Assembly (NCBI RefSeq): GCF_013248905.1
Contig: NZ_JABRVS010000001.1
Coordinates: 1,860,001-1,924,000 of the forward strand
Origin: Shewanella sp. VB17
GTDB lineage: Bacteria > Pseudomonadota > Gammaproteobacteria > Enterobacterales > Shewanellaceae
Direction: 5' to 3'
DNA length: 64,000 nucleotides
Position numbers and translations under genes: made by a program
Notes under the pieces: model-generated
Told to the model about the DNA's origin: nothing
Databases searched by the model: none
Seen by the model: only the letters and a program-made list of their open reading frames with translations
In this document: piece by piece, positions 36,852 to 44,719 of the stretch
Layout: the number at the start of each line of letters is the position of its first letter
How positions within the stretch are numbered: the stretch's first letter is position 1

Positions 36852-38252
36852 TTGAAAAATAAAAAAATTTGGTTGGCTGTATTATTTCTTCCTATTTCAT
36901 TTGGATGGGCTGATAATAGTGGTACTGAAGTTCCTGAAAGTGGAGGGAATGAATTCTATAGTTCAATTGGGAAACTTAATGGAGCATTAACTTGCACGGT
37001 ATCATTTGTTCAATTTAGTCATAACCTTAATGCTAAAGCGAGTTTTATAACAAATGGACATTGTGTTCAGCAGGCATTTAATTCAGCAGCTGGCAATAAT
37101 GTTATTGTAAATGAAAATGTTAATTTTACAGCTAAATTTAATTATTTTAAGGATACAATTATATCTGAAAATGTTATTGATATTGCTGTGAATAAAGTTG
37201 TTTACTCGACGATGAAAGGGGTCGATGTTGCCGTTGTATCAGCCAATGAAACTGTTGCTGATCTAATAGAAAAAGGCTTAACGCCATATTATATCTCCAC
37301 TGATGCATTAGCTGTAGACACCCCAATTATTATTGCAGGAGTTCCCCAAGATGTTAATGCTCTGCAGTTATCTTTTTGCCAGTCAGAAAAAAGCTATGAT
37401 GTGGTTGAAGGAGTTTGGCATTGGTATGGTTTTGCTGAAAATGATTGCCAAGGTATATCGGCTGGTAGTTCAGGCTCGCCAGCATTTGATGATAATAATC
37501 GCATCGTTGGAATGATTAATACCACTACGACAACAGCGGTTGGAAAGACTTGTTATAGCGGTAATCCCTGTGTCAATGATGCCAAAGGTGCACATGTGAA
37601 AAAAAATAAAAATTATTTAGTTCCGCTTCATAATCTAGCGCTCTGTTTCGATGACGATGGACAATTTTTAGATGATAATGATGGCTGTCCGCTTCCTCCA
37701 CCGAGCAATGTGGCTATTGCAAATTACCCTTATATTTTTAGTGGGTTAAACTCTGATAATACATTTTGGGATATTAATGTTGAAAATAATGAAAGTAATA
37801 TTAGATACAAAAAAATATTACTATCTGACAATTCTCAATCTTGTCAAAATATTGATGGTTATAGTGTGCCATTAGGAGCAAGTGATGCACACTTTAGTGA
37901 GATGATGATACCAACGTCAGTGGAAGGAGTGCATCAGATTTGTATTATTTCAGAATTTGATGATGCGATGTCACCTAGCGTTGTTCAAGTTATCGTTGAT
38001 AATATGCCTCCTTTAACTAAACCTGATTTATATATAACGCCAAGGGGATTTGAGCCACTATTTAGTGTCCCTGAATATGTGGATTTTTGGATAGCATCTG
38101 GTTCTCCTGAAAGCCTTAGTTGTGATTCAGCAGATTACAAGCAGTACAATAGAATTCCTACAACGATTGATGAGACGCCTTTAAAGATATGCTTGTATGG
38201 GTTTGATGCTGCGCACAATCAGAGTCAAAAATTTCAATATTTAATACGCTAG
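36852..38252 (+). CDS. secreted trypsin-like serine protease
   Basis: The start is TTG at 36852 behind GGAG, followed by a signal peptide ending FGWA (20). A chymotrypsin-fold domain has all three catalytic residues: H70 in TNGHC, D125 in GVDVAVV and S207 in GSSGSPAF. The His-side cysteine pair (C48, C71) is present. The domain ends near 275. The remaining 190 residues are a separate region with several cysteines and Ig-like strand patterning that I do not recognise. AT-rich codon use and the surrounding accessory genes suggest acquisition. No secretion system gene is adjacent; export beyond the periplasm is inferred only. Confidence 0.78.
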   Translation: MKNKKIWLAVLFLPISFGWADNSGTEVPESGGNEFYSSIGKLNGALTCTVSFVQFSHNLNAKASFITNGHCVQQAFNSAAGNNVIVNENVNFTAKFNYFKDTIISENVIDIAVNKVVYSTMKGVDVAVVSANETVADLIEKGLTPYYISTDALAVDTPIIIAGVPQDVNALQLSFCQSEKSYDVVEGVWHWYGFAENDCQGISAGSSGSPAFDDNNRIVGMINTTTTTAVGKTCYSGNPCVNDAKGAHVKKNKNYLVPLHNLALCFDDDGQFLDDNDGCPLPPPSNVAIANYPYIFSGLNSDNTFWDINVENNESNIRYKKILLSDNSQSCQNIDGYSVPLGASDAHFSEMMIPTSVEGVHQICIISEFDDAMSPSVVQVIVDNMPPLTKPDLYITPRGFEPLFSVPEYVDFWIASGSPESLSCDSADYKQYNRIPTTIDETPLKICLYGFDAAHNQSQKFQYLIR

Positions 38253-38281
38253 ATTTTATAATTTAGTGGTTAATAAGGCAG

Positions 38282-38312
38282 AATCGATAAACATGAATTT
38301 GTCGATTTTTTA
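38282..38312 (+). terminator. intrinsic terminator after the protease gene
   Basis: AATCGATAAA (38282-38291) pairs with TTTGTCGATT (38298-38307), ten pairs with one wobble and a six-base loop. A T run follows. Confidence 0.85.
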
Positions 38313-38760
38313 TTGTCTGTATAGAGTAATGATGATTTATATCATCTTTAATCGTCATGTCTGCTTTATAAGCAGATATGTCATAAAAATAAATAAAATA
38401 CTAGCAATTTTTATTTATATAGATGCCCCTAATTAATTAGATGGATGTCGAATATTAATCTTTAGTGTTAACCTTAATTATCTCGTTATTCAGTACCTCT
38501 GTGACAAAACAGATTGTAATCAAATTAATCTTATGGTGTTAAAGTGTTTTTTTAGGTGATGGTTTTGTTGATTTTGTGTTTTTTAAATGTTTTTTAACAT
38601 GTTATTTGGTTAAACTTTGACTCGGTAACATGTTAGGTTGACTGGAATTTGTAAGCCGTATCACTTTTGATGTGTAAGACTGACATAACTAAAGCTGTTC
38701 AGTAGTAGGTTTTTGTATCTAGTTATTGGTATCCATATGGTCAATAAACGAAAGTATTTC
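38313..38760. other. AT-rich intergenic stretch with inverted repeats
   Basis: No gene is visible on either strand in this part of the 619-base gap. It contains GATGAT/ATCATC arms near 38331 and an eleven-pair hairpin with one wobble at 38356-38380 (CATGTCTGCTT / AAGCAGATATG). The rest is AT-rich sequence without recognisable sites. Confidence 0.4.
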
Positions 38761-38788
38761 GTGATTCGTGATTCGTGATTTGTGATTT
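38761..38788 (+). repeat. four tandem heptanucleotides GTGATT(C/T)
   Basis: Two copies of GTGATTC and two of GTGATTT follow one another without gaps and end four bases before the predicted -35 of the first solute-binding paralogue. The other two paralogue promoters lack the repeat. Copy-number change by slippage could alter expression. Confidence 0.75.
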
Positions 38789-38791
38789 TTC

Positions 38792-38820
38792 TTGGTACTG
38801 TAGCGAGAGTTGACTATAAT
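38792..38820 (+). promoter_or_regulatory. promoter of solute-binding paralogue 1
   Basis: TTGGTA (38792-38797) and a perfect TATAAT (38815-38820) are spaced 17 bases apart. The element aligns with those at 39750 and 40727. The leader that follows (TAAGCCACTAGATGTAAACT) is shared by all three genes. Confidence 0.65.
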
Positions 38821-38871
38821 TTCATGATGAGCATTAAATGTAAGCCACTAGATGTAAACTAATGAGTCATT

Positions 38872-39651
38872 ATGAAAAAAATGATGAATATTTTTATACT
38901 TATGTCGTTATATTTTCCCTTTAATGTGTGGGCGAATAATGTACTCGATTTAGTGATAGATGAGTACCCTCCTTATACATTTGCTACTAACAATACCATT
39001 GATGGCATATCAATTCGAATTGTTGAAGCTGCCTTTAAACGTATGAATCAACCAATAAACTTGCGAGTGCTTCCTTGGTCCAGAGCGCTTAAACTGCTTA
39101 AGGAAGGAAAAGTCGATGGGCTGATTGAAATCTTTAAAAATGAAGAAAGAGAAACTTACCTTGATTACAGTAAGGTGGTTCTGATTGATGAAGTGGTTAG
39201 CCTTTTCGTTGTCGAAGGCTCAGAAATAAACTTCGATGGTGAATTGAGCAAACTAAGTGATTATCACTTTGGAGCTCGGCATGATTATAGTTATGGCACT
39301 GAGTTTGATCAGGCTGTTGCCGATAAAGTTATTTCTCATATATCATTAGATGTTGAGCATGAACGTTTAATATTGAAACTGTGTACAGGGGAAGTTGATA
39401 TATTAGTGGGCGAAAAAAATGTCGTTGCTTATAGAGTGAGTCTACTCAAAAGCCTTAAAACAAATTCAAATAAGCGGTGTAAAAAAATTGAAGAATTATC
39501 AACCCCTGTTCAGTCAACTCCAGCCTATATCGTGTTTTCTAAAAAACGCGAGTTAACTGATATTAGAGATAAGTTTGATATCATATTAATGAAAATGAAA
39601 CAAGATGGCAGCTACCAAAAAATTATCGATGCGTGGAGGGAAAGTCATTAG
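38872..39651 (+). CDS. periplasmic solute-binding protein, tandem paralogue 1 of 3
   Basis: The 259 residues have a signal peptide ending VWA (21). A family-3-type binding fold then starts with VLDLVIDEYPPYTF. Typical elements are LPWSRALKLLKEGKVDG, the ligand-pocket segment FGARHDYSYGTEFD, and IVFSKKRE. Two cysteines (LCTGE and KRCKK) are kept in all three copies and may form a disulfide. The C-terminus MKMKQDGSYQKIID is typical of family 3 binding proteins. No permease, ATPase or sensor domain is nearby, so it may serve a distant transporter or act alone. The ligand is unknown. Its own promoter precedes it. Confidence 0.8.
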   Translation: MKKMMNIFILMSLYFPFNVWANNVLDLVIDEYPPYTFATNNTIDGISIRIVEAAFKRMNQPINLRVLPWSRALKLLKEGKVDGLIEIFKNEERETYLDYSKVVLIDEVVSLFVVEGSEINFDGELSKLSDYHFGARHDYSYGTEFDQAVADKVISHISLDVEHERLILKLCTGEVDILVGEKNVVAYRVSLLKSLKTNSNKRCKKIEELSTPVQSTPAYIVFSKKRELTDIRDKFDIILMKMKQDGSYQKIIDAWRESH

Positions 39652-39749
39652 GCATAGTACCTATAACATTAGAGCTAGTGCGTCTAAATGAGCGAGGTTA
39701 ATGTTGGAGTTATTATTGAAAGTAACTAGTTGCGAATGATCAGTTATAC

Positions 39750-39777
39750 TTGTACCGAATTGAAGGGCGACTACACT
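39750..39777 (+). promoter_or_regulatory. promoter of solute-binding paralogue 2
   Basis: TTGTAC (39750-39755) and TACACT (39772-39777) are spaced 16 bases apart. The sequence is near identical to the third copy and is followed by the shared leader. Confidence 0.55.
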
Positions 39778-39828
39778 TTTATCATAGTGGTTTAATGTAA
39801 GCCACTGGATGTAAACTAATGAGTCATT

Positions 39829-40614
39829 ATGAAAAAAATTATTTATCTTGTTATGCTTATGTCGTTATATTCCCCCTTTAATGTATGGGGGACTAACGTA
39901 CTCGATTTAGTCATAGATGAATATCCTCCCTATGTATTTACCGATCCGGACACTGGTACCATTGATGGTATATCGATTCGTGTGGTTAATGCAGTTTTTA
40001 AGCATATGAACCAGTCGATAAGCTTAAGGGTGGTTCCTTGGTCTAGATCGCTTAAATTAATTAGAGAAGGAAAAATTGATGGTATCATTCAAATTTTTAA
40101 AAATGAAGAAAGGCAAACTTACCTTGATTTTAACAATGTGGTATTAATGAATGAAGTAACGAGTCTCTTTGTCGTCGAAGATTCAGATATTCATTTCGAG
40201 GGTGAGTTGGCTAAATTAAATAAGTATCACTTTGGGGCTAGGCAAGATTTTAGTTACGGTACAATATTCGATCAAGCTGTTACTGACAACGTTATTTCTA
40301 ATATATCATTATACGTAGAGCATGAACGCTTAGTATTAGAACTGTGTACGGGGGAGCTAGATATCGCCATTGGCGAATCTAATGTGCTTGCTTACAGAGA
40401 GCATTTGGTCAAATCTGTTAAAAAGAATTCAGTTACACGGTGTAAAAAAATTAAAGAACTATCTCCCCCAGTTCAACTCACTCCAGGCTATATAGCATTT
40501 TCTAAAAAGCGTGAGTTAACAGATATTAGAGATAAATTTGATGCAATATTAATGAAAATGAAACAAGACGGCAGCTATCAAGAAATTATTGATATATGGG
40601 GGAAAACTCACTAA
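39829..40614 (+). CDS. periplasmic solute-binding protein, tandem paralogue 2 of 3
   Basis: The 261 residues align end to end with paralogue 1, from the signal peptide (ending VWG) to GSYQEIID. Differences lie in the first loop (FTDPDTGTID, two residues longer) and in pocket-facing positions such as ARQDFSYGTIFD, where paralogue 1 has ARHDYSYGTEFD. That pattern suggests related but different ligands. The two cysteines are kept. It is preceded by its own promoter copy, so the duplication unit included the regulatory region. Confidence 0.8.
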   Translation: MKKIIYLVMLMSLYSPFNVWGTNVLDLVIDEYPPYVFTDPDTGTIDGISIRVVNAVFKHMNQSISLRVVPWSRSLKLIREGKIDGIIQIFKNEERQTYLDFNNVVLMNEVTSLFVVEDSDIHFEGELAKLNKYHFGARQDFSYGTIFDQAVTDNVISNISLYVEHERLVLELCTGELDIAIGESNVLAYREHLVKSVKKNSVTRCKKIKELSPPVQLTPGYIAFSKKRELTDIRDKFDAILMKMKQDGSYQEIIDIWGKTH

Positions 40615-40726
40615 GTGTTAGGGGGAAAATGAAGTATGACTATCCCTATCCCTAAGTAACCTTAAGACGCAGAATTCAGCGTGTCGAGAAGTGTCGGATA
40701 TATGATTGATCCAGCATGAATAGGAC

Positions 40727-40754
40727 TTGTACTACATTGAGAGTCGGCTACACT
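40727..40754 (+). promoter_or_regulatory. promoter of solute-binding paralogue 3
   Basis: TTGTAC (40727-40732) and TACACT (40749-40754) are spaced 16 bases apart, matching the second copy. The shared leader with GCCACTAAATGTAAATTAAT follows. Confidence 0.55.
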
Positions 40755-40808
40755 TTTTATGATAAGAATTGAATATAAAAGCCACTAAATGTAAATTAAT
40801 GAGTCATT

Positions 40809-41594
40809 ATGAAAAAAATGATCAATGTTGTCATACTTATGTCGTTGTACTTACCTTCTAATCTGTGGGCGGCTCATGTGCTCGACATTATGGTCGTTGA
40901 ATACCCCCCCTTTATGTTTACCAATACCGATACCAATACTATGGATGGCAAAGTCATCAACGTTGTTGAAGCTGTTTTTAAACGTATGGAGCAGCAAATA
41001 GAATTAAGGATTGTACCTTGGTCCAGAGGCCTTAAGCTCCTTAGAGAAGGTAAAGCTGATGGTGTCATTGAAATTTTTAAAAATGCAGAAAGACAGACTT
41101 ACCTTGATTTTAGTCATGTATCATTGATGAATGAAGTGGTTAGCTTCTTTGTTGTCGAAGATTCAAAGATCCGCTTCGATGGTGATTTGGCTCAATTAAG
41201 TCAATATCACTTTGGTGCTAGACAAGATTATAGTTATGGATCTGAGTTTGATGGGGCTGTAACTGATAAGGTAATTTCTAACTTATCATTATATGTAGAG
41301 CTTGAGCGCTTACTATTGGAATTGTGTACAGGGGAGCTAGACATCGTTATTGGTGAAAGACATGTGGTTGCTTATAGAGAAAGTTTACTAAAAGGCCTTA
41401 AAACACATTCAATTAAACGTTGCAAAAAAATTAAAGAACTATCACCTTCTGTTCAATCAACCCCAGCCTATATTGCATTTTCTAAAAAACGTGAATTAAT
41501 CGACATTAGAGATAATTTCGATAAAATATTGACGAAAATGAAACAAGATGGCAGCTATCAAAAAATAATTGATGAGTTTGACGTTTTACATTAG
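40809..41594 (+). CDS. periplasmic solute-binding protein, tandem paralogue 3 of 3
   Basis: The 261 residues are collinear with the other two copies. The first strand diverges most (VLDIMVVEYPPFMF). The pocket segment is ARQDYSYGSEFDGA, and the end is GSYQKIIDEFDVLH. A signal peptide ending LWA precedes the mature part. The conserved cysteines (LCTGE, KRCKK) are present. It is followed by a long hairpin at 41659-41702 that separates it from the converging aminotransferase gene. Confidence 0.8.
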   Translation: MKKMINVVILMSLYLPSNLWAAHVLDIMVVEYPPFMFTNTDTNTMDGKVINVVEAVFKRMEQQIELRIVPWSRGLKLLREGKADGVIEIFKNAERQTYLDFSHVSLMNEVVSFFVVEDSKIRFDGDLAQLSQYHFGARQDYSYGSEFDGAVTDKVISNLSLYVELERLLLELCTGELDIVIGERHVVAYRESLLKGLKTHSIKRCKKIKELSPSVQSTPAYIAFSKKRELIDIRDNFDKILTKMKQDGSYQKIIDEFDVLH

Positions 41595-41658
41595 TGTTTA
41601 ATCATATTATCTCAGAGTTATTTTTAATCAATTCTCAATATTGATTGATGAATAAAGT

Positions 41659-41702
41659 AACGGTACCAGTACCAGGGGGATTTTACTTGGTATGGCACCG
41701 TT
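41659..41702. terminator. long hairpin between converging genes
   Basis: AACGGT (41659-41664) pairs with ACCGTT (41697-41702). A second inner pairing TACCA/TGGTA extends the stem, and T-rich sequence follows on the plus strand. It probably terminates paralogue 3 and possibly the aminotransferase transcript. Confidence 0.6.
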
Positions 41703-41714
41703 GACTTTTGTGTT

Positions 41715-43043
41715 TTATTTTCGTTCAGCGATAGCCTTTTTCATGGCTGCATCTGCAATGTTTTCGAGTTGAATGAGATCGATGTGCTGATGGGATTCAC
41801 AGATAAACCAAGGTTCGCGAGAATCAGGCTCGAGCATTATCCCGCTCTCAATTAAGTTATGGGCAAACTGGGTATATAAGTCGCTATCAGTTTTTTTCCA
41901 ATCACGGTAGTTATTTGGTATTTGATGACCAAAATGAATGCCAAACATGGCGTCCGGTCCAGCGAATTGATGTTCGATACCGTGTTTAGTAAATACACGT
42001 GACAATAGATGCTGAATATCGGCACCGACTTTATTAATGGTGTCATAGGCGTCGGTTTCATTCAAAATGGTCAATGTTGCTTTAGCGGCACTTAAGGCAA
42101 TCATATTGGCAGTATAAGTGCCGCCATGGGTGACTCCATTGTTGCCGAAACCTATTACGTCCATTACATCAGCACGCCCCCCAAAGGCTGCTACCGGATA
42201 ACCATTACCCATTGCTTTGGCATATGTCGTTAAGTCAGCATAGATACCATAGAGTTCCTGCGCGCCTCCTTTAGCGACTCGAAAACCTGTTTTTACTTCA
42301 TCCATAATTAATAAGGTTCCGTTAGCATCACAGATATCACGTAATTTCTGCATGTATTCTTGTGAAGATGCAATACTGCCGCAGTTACCTAAAATAGGTT
42401 CGATAACTATCGCTGCGATATCATCGCCGACACGAGCAAAGACTTCATCAATGGCAGTGAAGTCATTGAGTGGAACTGTTTCTAGGTGTTCACGAGTTGC
42501 TGGAGGAATTCCGCCACCAAAAGCGGTTATTTTAGGGGCTATTTCAGTGTCAGTATCCCAATTATCAACATCTGATTTCCACATCATTTCATCGTATAAA
42601 CCATGGAAACCACCTTCAACCACAACAATTTTATTGCGTCCGGTAAAACCTCGTGCTGTACGTACAGCACCAATAACAGCCTCTGTGCCTGAGTTCGCAA
42701 AGCGCATTTTTTCAATGTTGGGGCACATTTGTTTTATGAGTTCAACGACTTGTGAGTCAAGATCGGTTGAAAATCCTGAAATGGTGCCTCGTTCGGTAAT
42801 GACTGTTACGACTTCTTTATCTACTCTACTATCACGATACCCTAATATGATCGGGCCGTAAGCCAGTCTGAAGTCGATAAATTCTTGATCGTCAGCATCG
42901 GTAATGGTGCATCCTTGGCTGCTTTTTACAAATACCGTATTCTCTTCTCCCCAGTAACGGTAATTATCAGCCACGCCCATAGGCATATTATGATGAGCCT
43001 GTTTTAACAGGGACTCGGTGACTGGTTTGCTGTTCTTGAGCAT
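41715..43043 (-). CDS. class III PLP-dependent aminotransferase (glutamate-1-semialdehyde aminomutase-like)
   Basis: The 442 residues show the fold type I class III features: SGTEA (118-122) for the cofactor phosphate, MDEV with D249 pairing the PLP nitrogen, and the Schiff-base lysine K276 in TYAKAMGNGYP. Overall similarity is to the HemL-like and omega/beta-aminotransferase branch. It is unlikely to be the housekeeping HemL, given its place beside a LysR regulator, RidA, an aldehyde dehydrogenase and a BCCT transporter. It probably removes the amino group of a catabolic intermediate. It is transcribed in the same direction as the LysR gene, 202 bases downstream. Confidence 0.85.
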   Translation of the reverse strand: MLKNSKPVTESLLKQAHHNMPMGVADNYRYWGEENTVFVKSSQGCTITDADDQEFIDFRLAYGPIILGYRDSRVDKEVVTVITERGTISGFSTDLDSQVVELIKQMCPNIEKMRFANSGTEAVIGAVRTARGFTGRNKIVVVEGGFHGLYDEMMWKSDVDNWDTDTEIAPKITAFGGGIPPATREHLETVPLNDFTAIDEVFARVGDDIAAIVIEPILGNCGSIASSQEYMQKLRDICDANGTLLIMDEVKTGFRVAKGGAQELYGIYADLTTYAKAMGNGYPVAAFGGRADVMDVIGFGNNGVTHGGTYTANMIALSAAKATLTILNETDAYDTINKVGADIQHLLSRVFTKHGIEHQFAGPDAMFGIHFGHQIPNNYRDWKKTDSDLYTQFAHNLIESGIMLEPDSREPWFICESHQHIDLIQLENIADAAMKKAIAERK

Positions 43044-43141
43044 GTTTTTATCTTCGTCAAAAAATTCTGTCGAGTATAATACAGGGCCAGATAATGCTTT
43101 GCTATATTGAGTTTCGTTTATCCAACATGTTATTGCTTGTT

Positions 43142-43155
43142 AATGTCATGACATT
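43142..43155. promoter_or_regulatory. 14-base perfect palindrome upstream of the aminotransferase
   Basis: AATGTCATGACATT lies about 100 bases upstream of the aminotransferase start, between it and the LysR gene. It could be the binding site of a dimeric regulator. Confidence 0.4.
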
Positions 43156-43245
43156 TATCACTGGATAAATGCTACTTTAAAGTCTTATTTATTATAAATC
43201 AAATGCTTGTGAGAATCATCAAGATAGTGTTCATCTCTAGAGAAA

Positions 43246-44136
43246 TCACAGCTGCGTATTACAAGTTTCAAATTGAGTTTGGCAAAGCCGTAAAAATGCG
43301 TCAGCTTGTGGTGATAAATGCCGCTCTATTGAACGAAAAATTCCAATTTCTCGTTCAATGAAAGGTTTCTTTAATGGTATCCAAACTAAGTTTTTATTGT
43401 CTAATGGGAAGGCTAATTTAGGTAATGTTGTTACGCCAAGACCCAATTCGAGCATAGAAAATAGTGATGTTATATTTTCAACATCATATTTTGCTTGCTC
43501 AGCTAGGGCTGCTGCCGGCGTGTTCGCCAGTAGCCTACAGGTTCCATTTTTGATGAAAGAAAACGGGAAAATATCGTGCCAATCGAGTGCTTTTTTATGT
43601 GTGGCCAGTAAATGATTTTTTTGGCAAACAAGACCAATAGGATCGGTAAAAAGGTATGAAAATTCAATTTTATGGTCTTGTGTATGTAGGCAATTACCTA
43701 ATGCTAAATCAACGTCCCCTGCGAGTAATCTTTTTTCAATTCCCAGAGCATTATCATCGATTAATGATACCTGAACTTCTGGGTGGTGATGGCAAAAAAC
43801 AGCTAATACTTTTGGCAGTAGTTTTGTTGCAACAGAAGGTACTGAGGCGATCTTTAATCGACCTAGCTGTCCTTTTGCTGCTTTTTTTAGATCTTTATTC
43901 AATGATTGATATAAAGCTAAGAATTGATTAATCATAGGTAAACACACCTCACCGTAGGGGGTTAATTTTGCTTTATGGCTTGTATCAAATAACACTTGCC
44001 CTAAGGTTTTTTCTAATTCTTTAACTGAGGTAGATAATGCAGCTTGGGAGCGATTTGCTGTTTCAGATGCAGCTCGAAAACCGCCTTTTTCAGCGACCAG
44101 AGAAAAATATGTTAACTGTTGTAATTTGATATCCAT
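43246..44136 (-). CDS. LysR-family transcriptional regulator
   Basis: The 296 residues have an N-terminal winged helix (LQQLTYFSLVAEKGGFRAASETANRSQAALSTSVKELEK, seen at 5-43) followed by a LysR substrate-binding domain (about 90-290). It sits between the aminotransferase gene and the divergent ridA series, the classic position for a LysR activator of neighbouring catabolic genes. The effector is likely a pathway compound, but the sequence does not identify it. Confidence 0.9.
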   Translation of the reverse strand: MDIKLQQLTYFSLVAEKGGFRAASETANRSQAALSTSVKELEKTLGQVLFDTSHKAKLTPYGEVCLPMINQFLALYQSLNKDLKKAAKGQLGRLKIASVPSVATKLLPKVLAVFCHHHPEVQVSLIDDNALGIEKRLLAGDVDLALGNCLHTQDHKIEFSYLFTDPIGLVCQKNHLLATHKKALDWHDIFPFSFIKNGTCRLLANTPAAALAEQAKYDVENITSLFSMLELGLGVTTLPKLAFPLDNKNLVWIPLKKPFIEREIGIFRSIERHLSPQADAFLRLCQTQFETCNTQL

Positions 44137-44262
44137 AACGACCTATTTATTTTTATTTACATTAGTATTTTATTAAAGCATAAAAAGAGTGATAAATAAT
44201 ACTTATCAACATTAAAAAATAAAGCGTTAGATTGATGGTGTTTTCTCGCGCATAATTTAATA

Positions 44263-44272
44263 ATTACGTAAT
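44263..44272. promoter_or_regulatory. palindrome in the LysR/ridA divergent gap
   Basis: ATTACGTAAT, 22 bases before the ridA ATG, lies in the 158-base divergent gap. It is a candidate part of the LysR operator (T-N11-A type sites are common), but the AT-rich context makes this weak. Confidence 0.3.
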
Positions 44273-44294
44273 AACATGTATAGGTATTTTAAAA

Positions 44295-44687
44295 ATGTCA
44301 GCGAGTTTAAAGAGAAACCCAGTAATCACAGACCTCTATGAATCTGAGTCAGCACTCGAGTGGGCTATTATCAATAATGGCATTTTATATACAGCCCAAA
44401 TTCCTATTTCGTTATCGGGTGATGTAGTGGAGGGAGGCATTAAGGCACAAGCCAAGCAGACGATGGATAATTTGGTTCACACCTTAAATGCAGCAGGTGT
44501 TAATTCAGATGCTGTATTGCAAGTTATTATTTATGTCACTGACCGTTGTTATTTGGCCGAATTTAATCAGATATATAATCAATATTTTACTTCACCATAT
44601 CCTAATAGAGCTGTGATGGTTGTAGCAGGGCTTGCTAGAGAAGAAATGTTAGTTGAAATAGTTGTTTATGCAGCTGTTGATAAATAA
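44295..44687 (+). CDS. RidA/YjgF-family enamine/imine deaminase
   Basis: The 130-residue chorismate-mutase-like fold keeps R105 (PYPNRAVM), the residue that holds the carboxylate in active RidA proteins, and the E121 region (LVEIVVYA). Active members hydrolyse reactive enamine or imine products of PLP enzymes to keto acids. Here it is the first gene of the series with the aldehyde dehydrogenase and near the aminotransferase, so it probably clears a pathway imine rather than acting as the housekeeping RidA. Confidence 0.88.
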   Translation: MSASLKRNPVITDLYESESALEWAIINNGILYTAQIPISLSGDVVEGGIKAQAKQTMDNLVHTLNAAGVNSDAVLQVIIYVTDRCYLAEFNQIYNQYFTSPYPNRAVMVVAGLAREEMLVEIVVYAAVDK

Positions 44688-44719
44688 CCGATAGAATTTA
44701 ATGGAGTAATGGAATTAAG

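Noticed and set aside
38559..38597. 12-codon hydrophobic open frame
   Set aside because: It is too short and lies in very T-rich DNA where such frames arise by chance; no supporting context.
38761..38788. CRISPR array
   Set aside because: The units are seven bases long and directly adjacent without spacers.
38862..38874. Upstream ATGAGTCATT start in another frame before each solute-binding gene
   Set aside because: It overlaps the true start out of frame and its reading frame is not conserved among the three copies.
41715..43043. Aminotransferase as HemL (heme synthesis)
   Set aside because: It resembles the HemL branch, but its neighbours are catabolic and under a LysR regulator. The housekeeping hemL is expected elsewhere.
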